Source: Candidatus Fermentibacterota bacterium (GTDB taxonomy: Bacteria > Fermentibacterota > Fermentibacteria > Fermentibacterales > JCC-6). Taken from it: a stretch of DNA of 49,358 bases. The notes beneath the pieces are model-generated. The model saw only the letters and a program-made list of their open reading frames with translations, had not been told where the DNA came from and searched no databases. A program made the position numbers and the translations under genes. This document shows, in pieces, positions 15,940 to 24,103 of the stretch. The number at the start of each line of letters is the position of its first letter. Position 1 is the stretch's first letter. Location: positions 1 to 49,358 of the forward strand of contig JAKPTG010000084.1 of assembly GCA_029571005.1 (NCBI GenBank), written 5' to 3'.

Positions 15940-17301
15940 ATGCAGAAGGCTGATCTGGTGGTGGTGGGCGGCGGGCCCGCCGGTTACGTGCCCGCCGTGA
16001 GGGCTGCGCAGCTTGGCAGGAGCGTTGTGCTCGTAGAATCCGCGGACCTCGGCGGAACATGCCTGAACCGGGGGTGCATACCCACCAAGACCCTTGCATC
16101 CACGGCGCACCTTATACGGCAGGCCGGCGCCTGTTCGAAGTTCGGCCTGACCGGTCGGCTCGAGATGAACTGGGGTGAGGTTTCCAAAAAGAAGAACCTC
16201 GTCGTGACGCGGCTCAGAAAGGGGATAGAGGCCCATCTCGCCCACCTTGGGGTGAGGGTGGTCCGGGGGAAGGGCTTACTGAAGGGGCCCGGGCTGGTGG
16301 CGACGGAGGACGAGGAGATCTCCGCTTCCAAGGTCCTGCTGGCGCCGGGATCGCTTCCCCTGATTCCCCGTTTTCTCCAGGTTCCGGGCGTGCTGACCAG
16401 CGATGACATACTGGCCTGGGAGACCCTTCCGGAGTCCCTGCTGATAATAGGCGGAGGGGTGATAGGATGCGAGTTCGCATCCATACTGTCCGTCATGGGC
16501 GTGAAGGTGACCATAGTGGAGATGCTCCCTTCGATCCTCCCGGGAGTGGACAGGGATGTCTCCGATGTGGTGGCCAGGTCCCTCTCCAGGTCGGGGGTCG
16601 GCGTCATCACGGGAAACGCCACCGAGGCCGTGGAAGTGGAAAATGACCGGGCAACGGCGCGCCTGGCGGACGGAACCGTGCTCGAGGCCCAGAAAGTGGT
16701 GGCCGCCATAGGCCGTAAGGCCCGTACCGAGGGAATGGGGCTGGAGGAGGCGGGTGTCGAACTCGATTCCCGGGGCTGCATCCGGGTGGACGCCGATGGA
16801 ATGACGAGCCTGCCGGGGGTGTACGCCGCCGGTGACGCTACGGGGATATGGTGGCTTGCCCACGCCGGCAGCGCCCAGGGGATCGCCGCGGTGCACCACG
16901 CCTTCGGCGGCCCGGAGAGGCGCGTGAATCCCGACTGTATGCCCGGGTGCGTATTCACCCATCCGGAGGTTGCCACCGTGGGGCCCGGAGAGGAGCAGTG
17001 GCGCAGTCGAGGCGTAGCGGTGCGTACGGGATTCTCCCGGTACATAGCCAACGGCAAGGCCGTCGGCATGAACGAGACCGAGGGTTTCGTGAAGATCGTA
17101 GCCCGGGAGGACGATGACCGGGTGGTGGGTGTTCAGATCGTGGGCGCCGACGCCTCCAGCCTGGTTTCCGGTGCGGTGGCGGCGGTGGGCGCCGGGGTGA
17201 AGGCCGGCGACTGGGCCCGCTTCATTCATCCGCATCCGACCCTGTCGGAGCTGCTGATGGAGGCGTCGGAATCCCTGGGAATAGGGGCCATCCATGGATG
17301 A
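15940..17301 (+). CDS. lpdA: Dihydrolipoyl dehydrogenase
   Basis: Flavoprotein E3 that reoxidises lipoyl groups with NAD+ in 2-oxoacid dehydrogenase or glycine cleavage complexes. 453 residues. FAD site VVVGGGPAGYVPAVRAAQLG at the N-terminus. Redox disulfide CLNRGC with Cys41 and Cys46. NAD site IIGGGVIGCEFASILSVMG. Second FAD motif GVYAAGDATG. Dimer-interface His/Glu in HPHPTLSE near the C-terminus. All catalytic parts are present. No E1, E2 or lipoate gene is adjacent, so the parent complex is encoded elsewhere. The ribosome site is GAGGGAGAGG just upstream. Confidence 0.95.
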   Translation: MQKADLVVVGGGPAGYVPAVRAAQLGRSVVLVESADLGGTCLNRGCIPTKTLASTAHLIRQAGACSKFGLTGRLEMNWGEVSKKKNLVVTRLRKGIEAHLAHLGVRVVRGKGLLKGPGLVATEDEEISASKVLLAPGSLPLIPRFLQVPGVLTSDDILAWETLPESLLIIGGGVIGCEFASILSVMGVKVTIVEMLPSILPGVDRDVSDVVARSLSRSGVGVITGNATEAVEVENDRATARLADGTVLEAQKVVAAIGRKARTEGMGLEEAGVELDSRGCIRVDADGMTSLPGVYAAGDATGIWWLAHAGSAQGIAAVHHAFGGPERRVNPDCMPGCVFTHPEVATVGPGEEQWRSRGVAVRTGFSRYIANGKAVGMNETEGFVKIVAREDDDRVVGVQIVGADASSLVSGAVAAVGAGVKAGDWARFIHPHPTLSELLMEASESLGIGAIHG

Positions 17302-17950
17302 CGGCACCCCGGCGGTCGAAAGGCTCCGGGAAACGATCAGGGTCCTCCGGGGTCCGGAAGGCTGCCCCTGGGACCGGGAACAGACCCTGGAGAGCCTCCG
17401 CCCCTATCTGCTGGAGGAAGCCCACGAGGCGGCGGAAGCCGTTGAACGCGGCGACTGGGCTTCCGTGGCGGTCGAATTGGGCGACCTCCTGCTGCATGTC
17501 CTCATGTGGTGCGAAATCGGGTCGGACAAGGGCAGGTTCACCCTGGAGGAAGTGGCGGAAGGAGCCAGGGGCAAGCTGGTGAGACGCCACCCCCACGTGT
17601 TCGCCGATAAGGCCTCTCTTGGTCCGGAAGAGGTGGAAAGGCAGTGGGAGGACATCAAGCGGCGGGAGCGGGAGTCGAAGGGGGGAGGCGGCCTCTTCGA
17701 TTCCGTTCCCCGGAGCCTGCCCGCCCTGCAGACCGCATGGAGGGTCTGTCGGCGGGCCAGTGACGCCGGCTCCGCACCTTTGCCCGATGATTCCAGCCTT
17801 GCCCGGGAGTGGTCCGGTTTTCTGTGCAGTCCCTCTGAAGAGACCCTGGGCGGTCTTCTGCTGACCCTGTCAGGTTATGCCTGCGGTCTGGGCGTCGAAC
17901 CGGAACTCGCCCTGAGAAAAGCCGTGAACAGGTTTATGGAGGCGCAGTAA
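17294..17950 (+). CDS. mazG: Nucleoside triphosphate pyrophosphohydrolase MazG
   Basis: 218 residues. The first domain has the family motifs: LRGPEGCPWDREQT, then LLEEAHEAAEA (EExxE) and VELGDLLLHVLM (ExxxD), the metal-binding acidic helices that hydrolyse NTPs to NMP and PPi. KLVRRHPHVF is also typical. The second half (SLPALQTAWRVCRRAS to ELALRKAVNRFMEAQ) is the usual second MazG domain, shortened and without clear acidic motifs, so the protein is about 40 residues below normal length. It overlaps lpdA by 8 bp. Confidence 0.92.
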   Translation: MDDGTPAVERLRETIRVLRGPEGCPWDREQTLESLRPYLLEEAHEAAEAVERGDWASVAVELGDLLLHVLMWCEIGSDKGRFTLEEVAEGARGKLVRRHPHVFADKASLGPEEVERQWEDIKRRERESKGGGGLFDSVPRSLPALQTAWRVCRRASDAGSAPLPDDSSLAREWSGFLCSPSEETLGGLLLTLSGYACGLGVEPELALRKAVNRFMEAQ

Positions 17951-18020
17951 CCGGAAGCAACCGATTTCACAACCGCTTATCCGCCGTCGTGATAAAAGAA
18001 TCGGTCGGTCTCTGCGTCCC

Positions 18021-18218
18021 CTAACCTCCGGAGATGAGGTGGATCACGTCCACCGAAGCACCGTCCGGAACGAGGGCGGTGTCGAAATCCTTCTTCCGGA
18101 TCAATGAGCCGTCAATGCGGACGATCAGCATCCTGAAGATGTAGTTCCGCTTCCTCAGAACGTCCCTTACGGTCATGCCCTCGTGCCAGTCCATGGGTTC
18201 GCCGTTCACTTGTATCAT
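18021..18218 (-). CDS. thiS: ThiS-like ubiquitin-fold sulfur carrier protein
   Basis: 65 residues: a beta-grasp protein beginning MIQVNGEPMDWHEGMTVRD and ending DVIHLISGG. The C-terminal Gly-Gly is the site adenylated by ThiF-type E1 enzymes and thiocarboxylated for thiazole synthesis. GGAGG lies 7 nt before the ATG, and a TATAAT -10-like box is at 18238-18243. No thiazole gene is adjacent; a ThiF homologue lies 15 kb away in this window. It could serve another sulfur-transfer route (MoaD/CysO type) instead. Confidence 0.8.
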   Translation of the reverse strand: MIQVNGEPMDWHEGMTVRDVLRKRNYIFRMLIVRIDGSLIRKKDFDTALVPDGASVDVIHLISGG

Positions 18219-18317
18219 TAGGAGCCCTCCCGGCTGGATTATACCCTGCGGGAATGAAATCCGCCCCGCCGATGTAGAACCGTTCGAGTTCATGGCGTGC
18301 CCGAAAGGAGAAACGAG

Positions 18318-20603
18318 ATGGCTGCGATCCTTGTGTTGTTCGTCGTGTCGGCGGTTTTTCCCGGCTGCACCGGCGTAGGGGTGGCGGAGGAGGACGGGCC
18401 GGCGGCCGACCTGCCCCTGAAACACATGTCGGCGGAAATCACGGTCAGCGGGATGTACCAGACCGGGGTGGTCAGGCAGGTCTTCGGCAACCCCTACGAC
18501 AGACCTGTCGAAGCGGTGTACGTTTTCCCGCTCCCGGAGGACGGTGCGGTGTCGGTGATGGATATGCACATCGGCGAAAGGCATGTATCCGGGGAAATCC
18601 GGGAGAGGAGCCGGGCTCTGGAGATGTACCGGGAGGCGATGCGGGAGGGACGGACCGCCGCGCTCCTGGAGCAGGAGAGACCCAACGTCTTCACCCAGAC
18701 CGTGGGCAACATCCTGCCCGGGGACAGCATCGTCATCCGGATAGAGTACACCGCCCCGGTACCGTACGAGTCCGGCACGTGGGAACTCTCGTTTCCCATA
18801 GTGGTGGGGCCCAGGTTTGTTCCGAAGGGAGTCTCCGACGCCGACAGGATCGTCCCCCCGGTAACGCCGGAGGGTATCCGGCCCGGCTACGGTATGGAGT
18901 TGTCGGTGCTGCTTGACCCCGGGATGCCGGTTCGCCGGCTGGAGTCGCTGAACCACGGGATCGTGGTGGAGAAGCGGGGCACTCTGCCGCTCATCAGGCT
19001 GGCTCCCGGAGAAAGCGTCCCGGACCGGGACTTCGTTCTCAGGTACGGCACGGCCACGGAAGGAATAGGGACCGGATTCGTGGCCCATAACGGAAACCTG
19101 GGCGGGCACTTCATGCTCATGCTGGAACCGGACGCCGCGGTGGACAGGAGCCTCGTCGCGCCGAAGGAGATGTTCTTCGTGATAGACTGTTCCGGCAGCA
19201 TGATGGGGCAGCCCATGAATGTGGCCCGGGAGACGGTGCGGCGTTTCGTGGAGGGGATGAATCCCGGAGACTCGTTCCAGATTATGCGGTTCAGCGAGAC
19301 CGCCGGCTCGATGAGTCCCCGTCCGATGCCCAACACTCCGGAGAATGTCCGGGCGGGGGTGGCCTACATAAACTCCCTCAGCGGTCAGGGCGGAACCATG
19401 ATGATCGAGGGGATAAGGGCCGCCATCGGCTATCCCGAGGATCCGGAGAGGATGAGGTACATCATCTTCCTCACCGACGGATACATCGGCAACGAATCGG
19501 AGATACTGGGCGAGCTTCAGGCCACCGTGCGGGACAACACCAGGCTTTTCAGCATCGGCGTGGGTTCCAGCGTAAACAGGTACCTCATCGAGGGGCTCGC
19601 GGCGGAGGGGATTGGGAGTGCGGCCTACGTCGGCCTCAACGAAGACCCGGAGACCGCCGTGGCGCAGATCTACAGGAAGATCAACAACCCGTACCTGGTG
19701 GGGATAGAACTGGACTGGGGCGACCTTCCGGTGGAGGACGTTCAGTTCGGCGGAACCGGGGACCTCTATGACGGGGAACCCCTGGTCATCACCGGCAGGT
19801 TCCTCCGGCCCGGTTCGGGATCCGTGCGGATTTCCGGTACCCTGGGAGGGAAGGTCTGGTCCCGGGAGGTGGAGGTGACCCTGCCGGAGGAAGGAGAGGG
19901 CGGCGAGGCCGCCGACAGACTCTGGGCCTCCCGAAGGCTGGCGGCGCTGAGAAGGGCCGGGTACTCACCGGAACTGTCATCCTCCGAGAGGGAGGATCTC
20001 ACCGAAACCATGATAGGCGTCAGCCTGGATTACCGGGTGCTCTGCGAATACACCGCCTTCGTGGCGGTGGATTCGGAGAGAAGGACCCGGGGCGGGGCTG
20101 CCTCCACGGTGGAGATACCCCTGCACATGCCCGAGGGGGTGAGCTACCAGGGTGTGTTCGGCACCCGGGCCCCGTGCCGGGGGGGCGTCTGCGGTTACTA
20201 CAGCATGAACGGCGGACCGGGCGGGGCGGTGATGAACCCCGTTCCACTCGAGCAGCGCTTCGCGACAGAGGAGTGGCCGTCTTACGAACAGGAGGGGGCC
20301 GCCCCCGTCGTCCGTCTCGTGGCGGCGGACGATCCTCTTGGCGCCAGGCCGTCGCTTTTCCGGAGCCTCATGATCGAACTGGCGAGGGAACTCCAGGCTT
20401 TTCTGGAACGTAAGACCGGGGTGTCCGGCGCCCTGGTTCTGGAACTCACTCTGGACTCCTTCGGCAGGATCACGGGGGTGGCGGTCCTGGAAAACACCAC
20501 CGGAATTCCACGGCTGGCGAGAGAGTCCGGAGACTTTCTGGTGGGTAGAACGCTGGACGGCGCCGGAGCGGGAACCACCAGGGTGGAGTTCGCCGTGGAA
20601 TAG
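18318..20603 (+). CDS. Exported VIT/von Willebrand A domain protein with TonB-like C-terminal domain
   Basis: 761 residues. The N-terminus MAAILVLFVVSAVFPGC is a signal peptide with a possible, weak lipobox at Cys17. A vault/inter-alpha-trypsin (VIT) domain follows (MYQTGVVRQVFGNPYDRPVE, VYVFPLPEDGAVS, RPNVFTQTVGNILPGD). A VWA domain starts near residue 283 with the metal site DCSGSMMG and IIFLTDGYIGNE. The C-terminal ~65 residues (VSGALVLELTLDSFGRITGV to TTRVEFAVE) resemble the TonB/AgmX-type C-terminal fold. The ATG at 18318 has AGGAG 7 nt upstream. Such proteins are usually envelope-associated adhesion or assembly factors; the exact role is unknown. Confidence 0.85.
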   Translation: MAAILVLFVVSAVFPGCTGVGVAEEDGPAADLPLKHMSAEITVSGMYQTGVVRQVFGNPYDRPVEAVYVFPLPEDGAVSVMDMHIGERHVSGEIRERSRALEMYREAMREGRTAALLEQERPNVFTQTVGNILPGDSIVIRIEYTAPVPYESGTWELSFPIVVGPRFVPKGVSDADRIVPPVTPEGIRPGYGMELSVLLDPGMPVRRLESLNHGIVVEKRGTLPLIRLAPGESVPDRDFVLRYGTATEGIGTGFVAHNGNLGGHFMLMLEPDAAVDRSLVAPKEMFFVIDCSGSMMGQPMNVARETVRRFVEGMNPGDSFQIMRFSETAGSMSPRPMPNTPENVRAGVAYINSLSGQGGTMMIEGIRAAIGYPEDPERMRYIIFLTDGYIGNESEILGELQATVRDNTRLFSIGVGSSVNRYLIEGLAAEGIGSAAYVGLNEDPETAVAQIYRKINNPYLVGIELDWGDLPVEDVQFGGTGDLYDGEPLVITGRFLRPGSGSVRISGTLGGKVWSREVEVTLPEEGEGGEAADRLWASRRLAALRRAGYSPELSSSEREDLTETMIGVSLDYRVLCEYTAFVAVDSERRTRGGAASTVEIPLHMPEGVSYQGVFGTRAPCRGGVCGYYSMNGGPGGAVMNPVPLEQRFATEEWPSYEQEGAAPVVRLVAADDPLGARPSLFRSLMIELARELQAFLERKTGVSGALVLELTLDSFGRITGVAVLENTTGIPRLARESGDFLVGRTLDGAGAGTTRVEFAVE

Positions 20604-20744
20604 GGCCTTCCTCCGGTTATCCGGGGTCCGGGCTATATTCGATGCATGCGGTCAGCCGGCCTTCGCCGCCGCCGTACCCGGAGAAGCATCCGGCGACATT
20701 CCCAAAGGGATTTTACCCTGAGATTCAGGCGGGAAAGGACGATT

Positions 20745-22259
20745 ATGAAACTGAGACCGGCTCTCGCCGTCATTCCGGCATGCATCATTTCTGGGTGCAC
20801 CCCTGAAAAGATCAGCGGAGGAAGCTGGTTCATCGCGTCCGCGGTGGACACGGTAACCGTGGCCGAAGCCGCGGAGACATGGAGCGCCATGGGTGTCAGG
20901 GAGAGGGCTCTCCTGACGGAATCGGCGAATCCGGCGGTTTTCTTCGGCGAGGCGCTGGCCGGAAAGATGGCCCTGGAACTTGCCGTCGCCGAAACCGGAG
21001 CCGCCGGGGATCCTTCACTGGACCGGAGTACCGAGTCCTGGCTCAGAACCGAATCGGCCGGCGCCGCCCGGAGGCTGATCGCCGCCGGTGAGACCGCCGC
21101 GGTGACCGACTCGGATCTGGAGTTCTACCGGCGCAACGGGGGCGTCCAGGTTCTGTTCACCACGGAGATTCCAGGCCCCTCGGGCCCTTTTTCCCTCGCT
21201 GAGCTTCCCAGGGACCTGGCCCTTGCCCTGGAAAGCCTGGCTCCGGGGGAGAGCGTTTTGCTGGACGGCTACGGTACCGTAACCCTGGGCTCGTCCATCC
21301 CCCCGGAACTCGAACCCTCCCTGGAACCGGACAGCGTCGTCGCCCGGATAATCGGCATGGGAAGGGAAAGGTACAGGTATCTCCGGGAGTACGAGAACCT
21401 CATCCGGGATCCTGATACCCGGATTCTGGAGGATTTTTCCATTCTTGCCGCCCTTCCCCCGGATTCGGTGGTGATCAGCTCCCAGGTGGGGGTATGGACC
21501 AGGGAACAGCTCGAGCGGGAGGTATCCTTCTTTCAGACCAGACTCGCGCCCATTCGGGCGAACGCCCAGTGGCGGGACATGTTGGTGGAGAACCTGCTGA
21601 TGCAGAGCCATTACCGGCGCATCCTGGAAAGCGGGTACCCCGCAGCGGCGGACTCCGTGGCCGCCGAAGCTTCAGGGTACAGAACCGGGCTGGCCGCCGA
21701 GAGGCTGGTGACGGCCTTCCTGGACAGCGCGGTCACCGTTACCGACCGGGACCTGGAGGAGGAGTACCTGCTTCTTCCCGCACCGGTGATCCTGGCCCAG
21801 TTGCGGGTGTTCGATACCGCCCGCTGCGGGTTGGATGATCTGCCGGCCCTCAGACTGGCGGTGAGCACGGGAACCGGATTGGATGCCTTCCCCGGGGTGG
21901 AAGGGCTGGCCGGCGGCCGGGCCGGTTCCAGATACACGAGGCCGCTGATGAGGGCCGAACTCCCGGGGGGCTCGGCGGAAACCCTGTTCGCCCTCGAGCC
22001 CACGGATACGCTGACATGGCACGGCCCCTTCGAGGTGGAACCGGGTGTCTTCGCGGCTTTCCGCCTGGTCCGGGACGTTCCTGCCCGGCCCGCGGCTCCC
22101 GGGGATATCGAGGACCAGCTCCGGGAGTCGGCCCGGGTGAGGCTCCGGAACCGGGCGCTGGAGACGCTGCTGCTGGATTTGAGGGAGCGCCACGGAGTGG
22201 AGATCAACGGGAGGGTTCTCGAAGAACTCCCGCCGGATCCCGCCCTCTGGCCCCGGTAG
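20745..22259 (+). CDS. Parvulin/SurA-like periplasmic lipoprotein (peptidyl-prolyl isomerase family)
   Basis: 504 residues. Lipoprotein signal ending IISGC (Cys18). The body has the layout of SurA/PrsA-type chaperones: helical N-terminal region, a degenerate parvulin-like segment, a linker helix set, and a C-terminal block (PVILAQLRVFDTARCG, later GPFEVEPGVFAAFRLV) that resembles a second parvulin domain, followed by the closing helix RLRNRALETLLLDLRERHGVEIN. I see no intact PpiC active-site signature, so isomerase activity is doubtful. The start was taken at 20745 with AGGA 6 nt upstream rather than the Arg-rich longer reading from 20646. Confidence 0.65.
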   Translation: MKLRPALAVIPACIISGCTPEKISGGSWFIASAVDTVTVAEAAETWSAMGVRERALLTESANPAVFFGEALAGKMALELAVAETGAAGDPSLDRSTESWLRTESAGAARRLIAAGETAAVTDSDLEFYRRNGGVQVLFTTEIPGPSGPFSLAELPRDLALALESLAPGESVLLDGYGTVTLGSSIPPELEPSLEPDSVVARIIGMGRERYRYLREYENLIRDPDTRILEDFSILAALPPDSVVISSQVGVWTREQLEREVSFFQTRLAPIRANAQWRDMLVENLLMQSHYRRILESGYPAAADSVAAEASGYRTGLAAERLVTAFLDSAVTVTDRDLEEEYLLLPAPVILAQLRVFDTARCGLDDLPALRLAVSTGTGLDAFPGVEGLAGGRAGSRYTRPLMRAELPGGSAETLFALEPTDTLTWHGPFEVEPGVFAAFRLVRDVPARPAAPGDIEDQLRESARVRLRNRALETLLLDLRERHGVEINGRVLEELPPDPALWPR

Positions 22260-22293
22260 AACGAACAGACTCCGGGGCGTCTTTTTGCACGGG

Positions 22294-22322
22294 TTGACAC
22301 CGCCGCTCCGCGGGGCTATTTA
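22294..22322 (+). promoter_or_regulatory. Strong promoter of the secreted-protein gene
   Basis: TTGACA at 22294-22299, a 17 bp spacer, and TATTTA at 22317-22322, about 48 bp before the ATG. It is followed by a clean ribosome site, AAGGAG, 6 nt before the ATG. Confidence 0.75.
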
Positions 22323-22370
22323 ACGTCCGTACCCCCTACGCGGGTAACCCAAACCTTTAAGGAGTAAATC

Positions 22371-23036
22371 ATGAAGTTTGTTGCCATGCTTTCCCTTGTG
22401 CTTGCAGGCTTCGCCTTTGCAGCCGACACCAGCCTCGGCCACATCGATGCCGTGCAGATCGTCCCGGAAATCGCCGGCGAAGACATCATCTGTTCCCAGC
22501 CCTTCAACTACAGCGCCCTTGCCAACGGCCTCAGCTTCCTTGGCGCCAACGGCTGGATGATGGCCGACGATTTCACCTATGACCAGGACGCCTACATTGA
22601 CTTCATCGAGATCTGGGCCATCTACGCCGGCGGCAACCCCGCCGACTACAACATCGAGTTCCGCGAAGACACGGGCGGCTCGGGCCCCGGCGAGCTCTAC
22701 GAGAGCTTCAACGCCACCGGCGTGGACCACACCAACACCGGTCTTACCCAGTGGGGCTACCAGCTGTGGTACAGCGAGATCACCGTTGATCCGCAGAGCT
22801 TCACCGGCGGCACCAAGTACTGGCTCGCCATGCAGACCTCCGGCTCCGCCGGCAACGACTTCTGGCTGTCGGCCAACCAGACCTGGGCCGACATGAACTA
22901 CTTCAGCCAGGATAACGGCACCTCCTGGACCAGCAGCCAGGGCATGTGGGGCACCGCCTACGAGTGCTTCATGATCCTCAGCGGCGGCACCTCCCTCACC
23001 CGCGACTCCTGGGGCGCCATCAAGACCCTCTTTTAG
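22371..23036 (+). CDS. Secreted protein of unknown function, probably highly expressed
   Basis: 221 residues. Signal peptide MKFVAMLSLVLAGFAFA with cleavage after AFA. The mature part is acidic and rich in aromatic residues and Asn/Gly/Thr/Ser (YIDFIEIWAIYAGG, KYWLAMQTSGSAGNDFWLS), probably all-beta, like extracellular beta-sandwich modules. No catalytic motif and no type IX-style tail. Gly is almost only GGC, Asn AAC and Ile ATC, while neighbours use many GGG/GGA codons. With the strong promoter, AAGGAG site and a textbook terminator this suggests an abundant monocistronic product, such as a surface-layer or extracellular matrix protein. The function is inferred from expression signals only. 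Confidence 0.85.
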   Translation: MKFVAMLSLVLAGFAFAADTSLGHIDAVQIVPEIAGEDIICSQPFNYSALANGLSFLGANGWMMADDFTYDQDAYIDFIEIWAIYAGGNPADYNIEFREDTGGSGPGELYESFNATGVDHTNTGLTQWGYQLWYSEITVDPQSFTGGTKYWLAMQTSGSAGNDFWLSANQTWADMNYFSQDNGTSWTSSQGMWGTAYECFMILSGGTSLTRDSWGAIKTLF

Positions 23037-23055
23037 TCCGCCGGTTTCCGGCTTC

Positions 23056-23085
23056 GGGGGAGGCTTCGGCCTCCCCCTTTTCTTT
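23056..23085 (+). terminator. Rho-independent terminator
   Basis: Perfect 9 bp stem GGGGGAGGC/GCCTCCCCC closed by a TTCG tetraloop (23056-23077), followed by TTTTCTTT. It lies 20 bp after the secreted-protein stop codon. Confidence 0.95.
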
Positions 23086-23122
23086 GTCCGCCCGGAGTGA
23101 GCCGGGGAGAAGGGAGGTTGAT

Positions 23123-24103
23123 TTGCTGGGGGTGATAGTGACCGCCGCGGCGTGCTCCCTAAGGGTGGGGGAATGCGTGGATTTCCTCCTGGAAAGGTCC
23201 CCCGCCGGAGACGGTTGCGAACCGAACCTTTCGTTGATCGTCGAGAACGTGGAAACGGCCCTGGAGACCAGGGAGGAGTTTCCATGGGGGCCGACCATCC
23301 CCGACAGCGTTTTTATGAGGTACGTGCTCCCCGCCCGGGTGAGCCAGGAGCCCCTGGTCGGCTGGCGCCCCGTCTTCCACGACGCCGTGGCTCCCCTCCT
23401 GTCCGGAGTGACGGACATCGAGGAGGCGGTGCTTATCGTATCGCAATGGAGTGATTCCCTGACCGACTATATGCCCACCCAGTTCAGGGATCAGTCTCCG
23501 TTTACCACCTGGTCCTCCGGTATAGGGAGGTGCGAGGAGCTGACGGTTTTCTTCATGGACGCCCTGAGGAGCGTGGGTATCCCCTGCCGCCAGGCGTACA
23601 CACCCTGGTGGCTCACGGTGGACAGCAACCACGCCTGGCCCGAGGTGTGGACCCCCGGGGGCTGGAAGTGTCTGGAAAAGGTGAGCACCGAGGAAAGGCT
23701 CCCCCTGGAGAATTGGTTTACCGAGAGGGTCCGGAGCGCCGGCCTGGTGGTGGCCGTCGCCGCCGACTCGATTCCAGGCGCCCTGACCTATTCCGCCGGG
23801 GTCTCTATTCTGCCGGTGACCGGCTCCTACGCGCCCACCGGGACTCTGATGATTGCGGACGACACCACGGAGGTATGGGTGAGCATCGCCAACTACGGCG
23901 CCCCCAGACGGCTTCTCCGGATGGCGCCCCCCCTGAGGTCGGCGGACCTGGGGGCCGGGGTGTTCCTCCTCACCTGGGGCTGGCCTGTGAGGTCGGACCT
24001 GGTGGAGGTGGTCCCGGGGGATACGACCCTCTTCCTGCCCCGGGGGGACTCGTTCATTCCGGCGGTATTCCACTTGAATTCGGTTCCGGGAGGTGGGTCA
24101 TGA
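23123..24103 (+). CDS. Transglutaminase-like domain protein, catalytic residues present
   Basis: 326 residues. The transglutaminase-like core has the nucleophile in GIGRCEELTVFFMDALRSVG (Cys137) and the catalytic His in DSNHAWPEVW (His170). The usual following Asp is not obvious (CLEKV instead). The N-terminus MLGVIVTAAACSLRVG is weakly hydrophobic and may be a poor signal peptide. The TTG at 23123 has AGGGAGG 5 nt upstream and starts after the terminator of the preceding gene. Its stop overlaps the paralogous gene (ATGA), so the two are translated together. Substrate unknown; a cysteine protease or peptide-processing role is as likely as cross-linking. Confidence 0.8.
   Translation: MLGVIVTAAACSLRVGECVDFLLERSPAGDGCEPNLSLIVENVETALETREEFPWGPTIPDSVFMRYVLPARVSQEPLVGWRPVFHDAVAPLLSGVTDIEEAVLIVSQWSDSLTDYMPTQFRDQSPFTTWSSGIGRCEELTVFFMDALRSVGIPCRQAYTPWWLTVDSNHAWPEVWTPGGWKCLEKVSTEERLPLENWFTERVRSAGLVVAVAADSIPGALTYSAGVSILPVTGSYAPTGTLMIADDTTEVWVSIANYGAPRRLLRMAPPLRSADLGAGVFLLTWGWPVRSDLVEVVPGDTTLFLPRGDSFIPAVFHLNSVPGGGS

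Noticed and set aside
17960-18005. ACCGATT/AATCGGT inverted repeat between mazG and thiS as a terminator
   Set aside because: Only 7 bp with a 32-base loop and no T-tract; too weak to call.
22946-23122. Upstream extension of the first transglutaminase-like protein
   Set aside because: It would be read through the preceding gene and its terminator hairpin; TTG 23123 has a good ribosome site.
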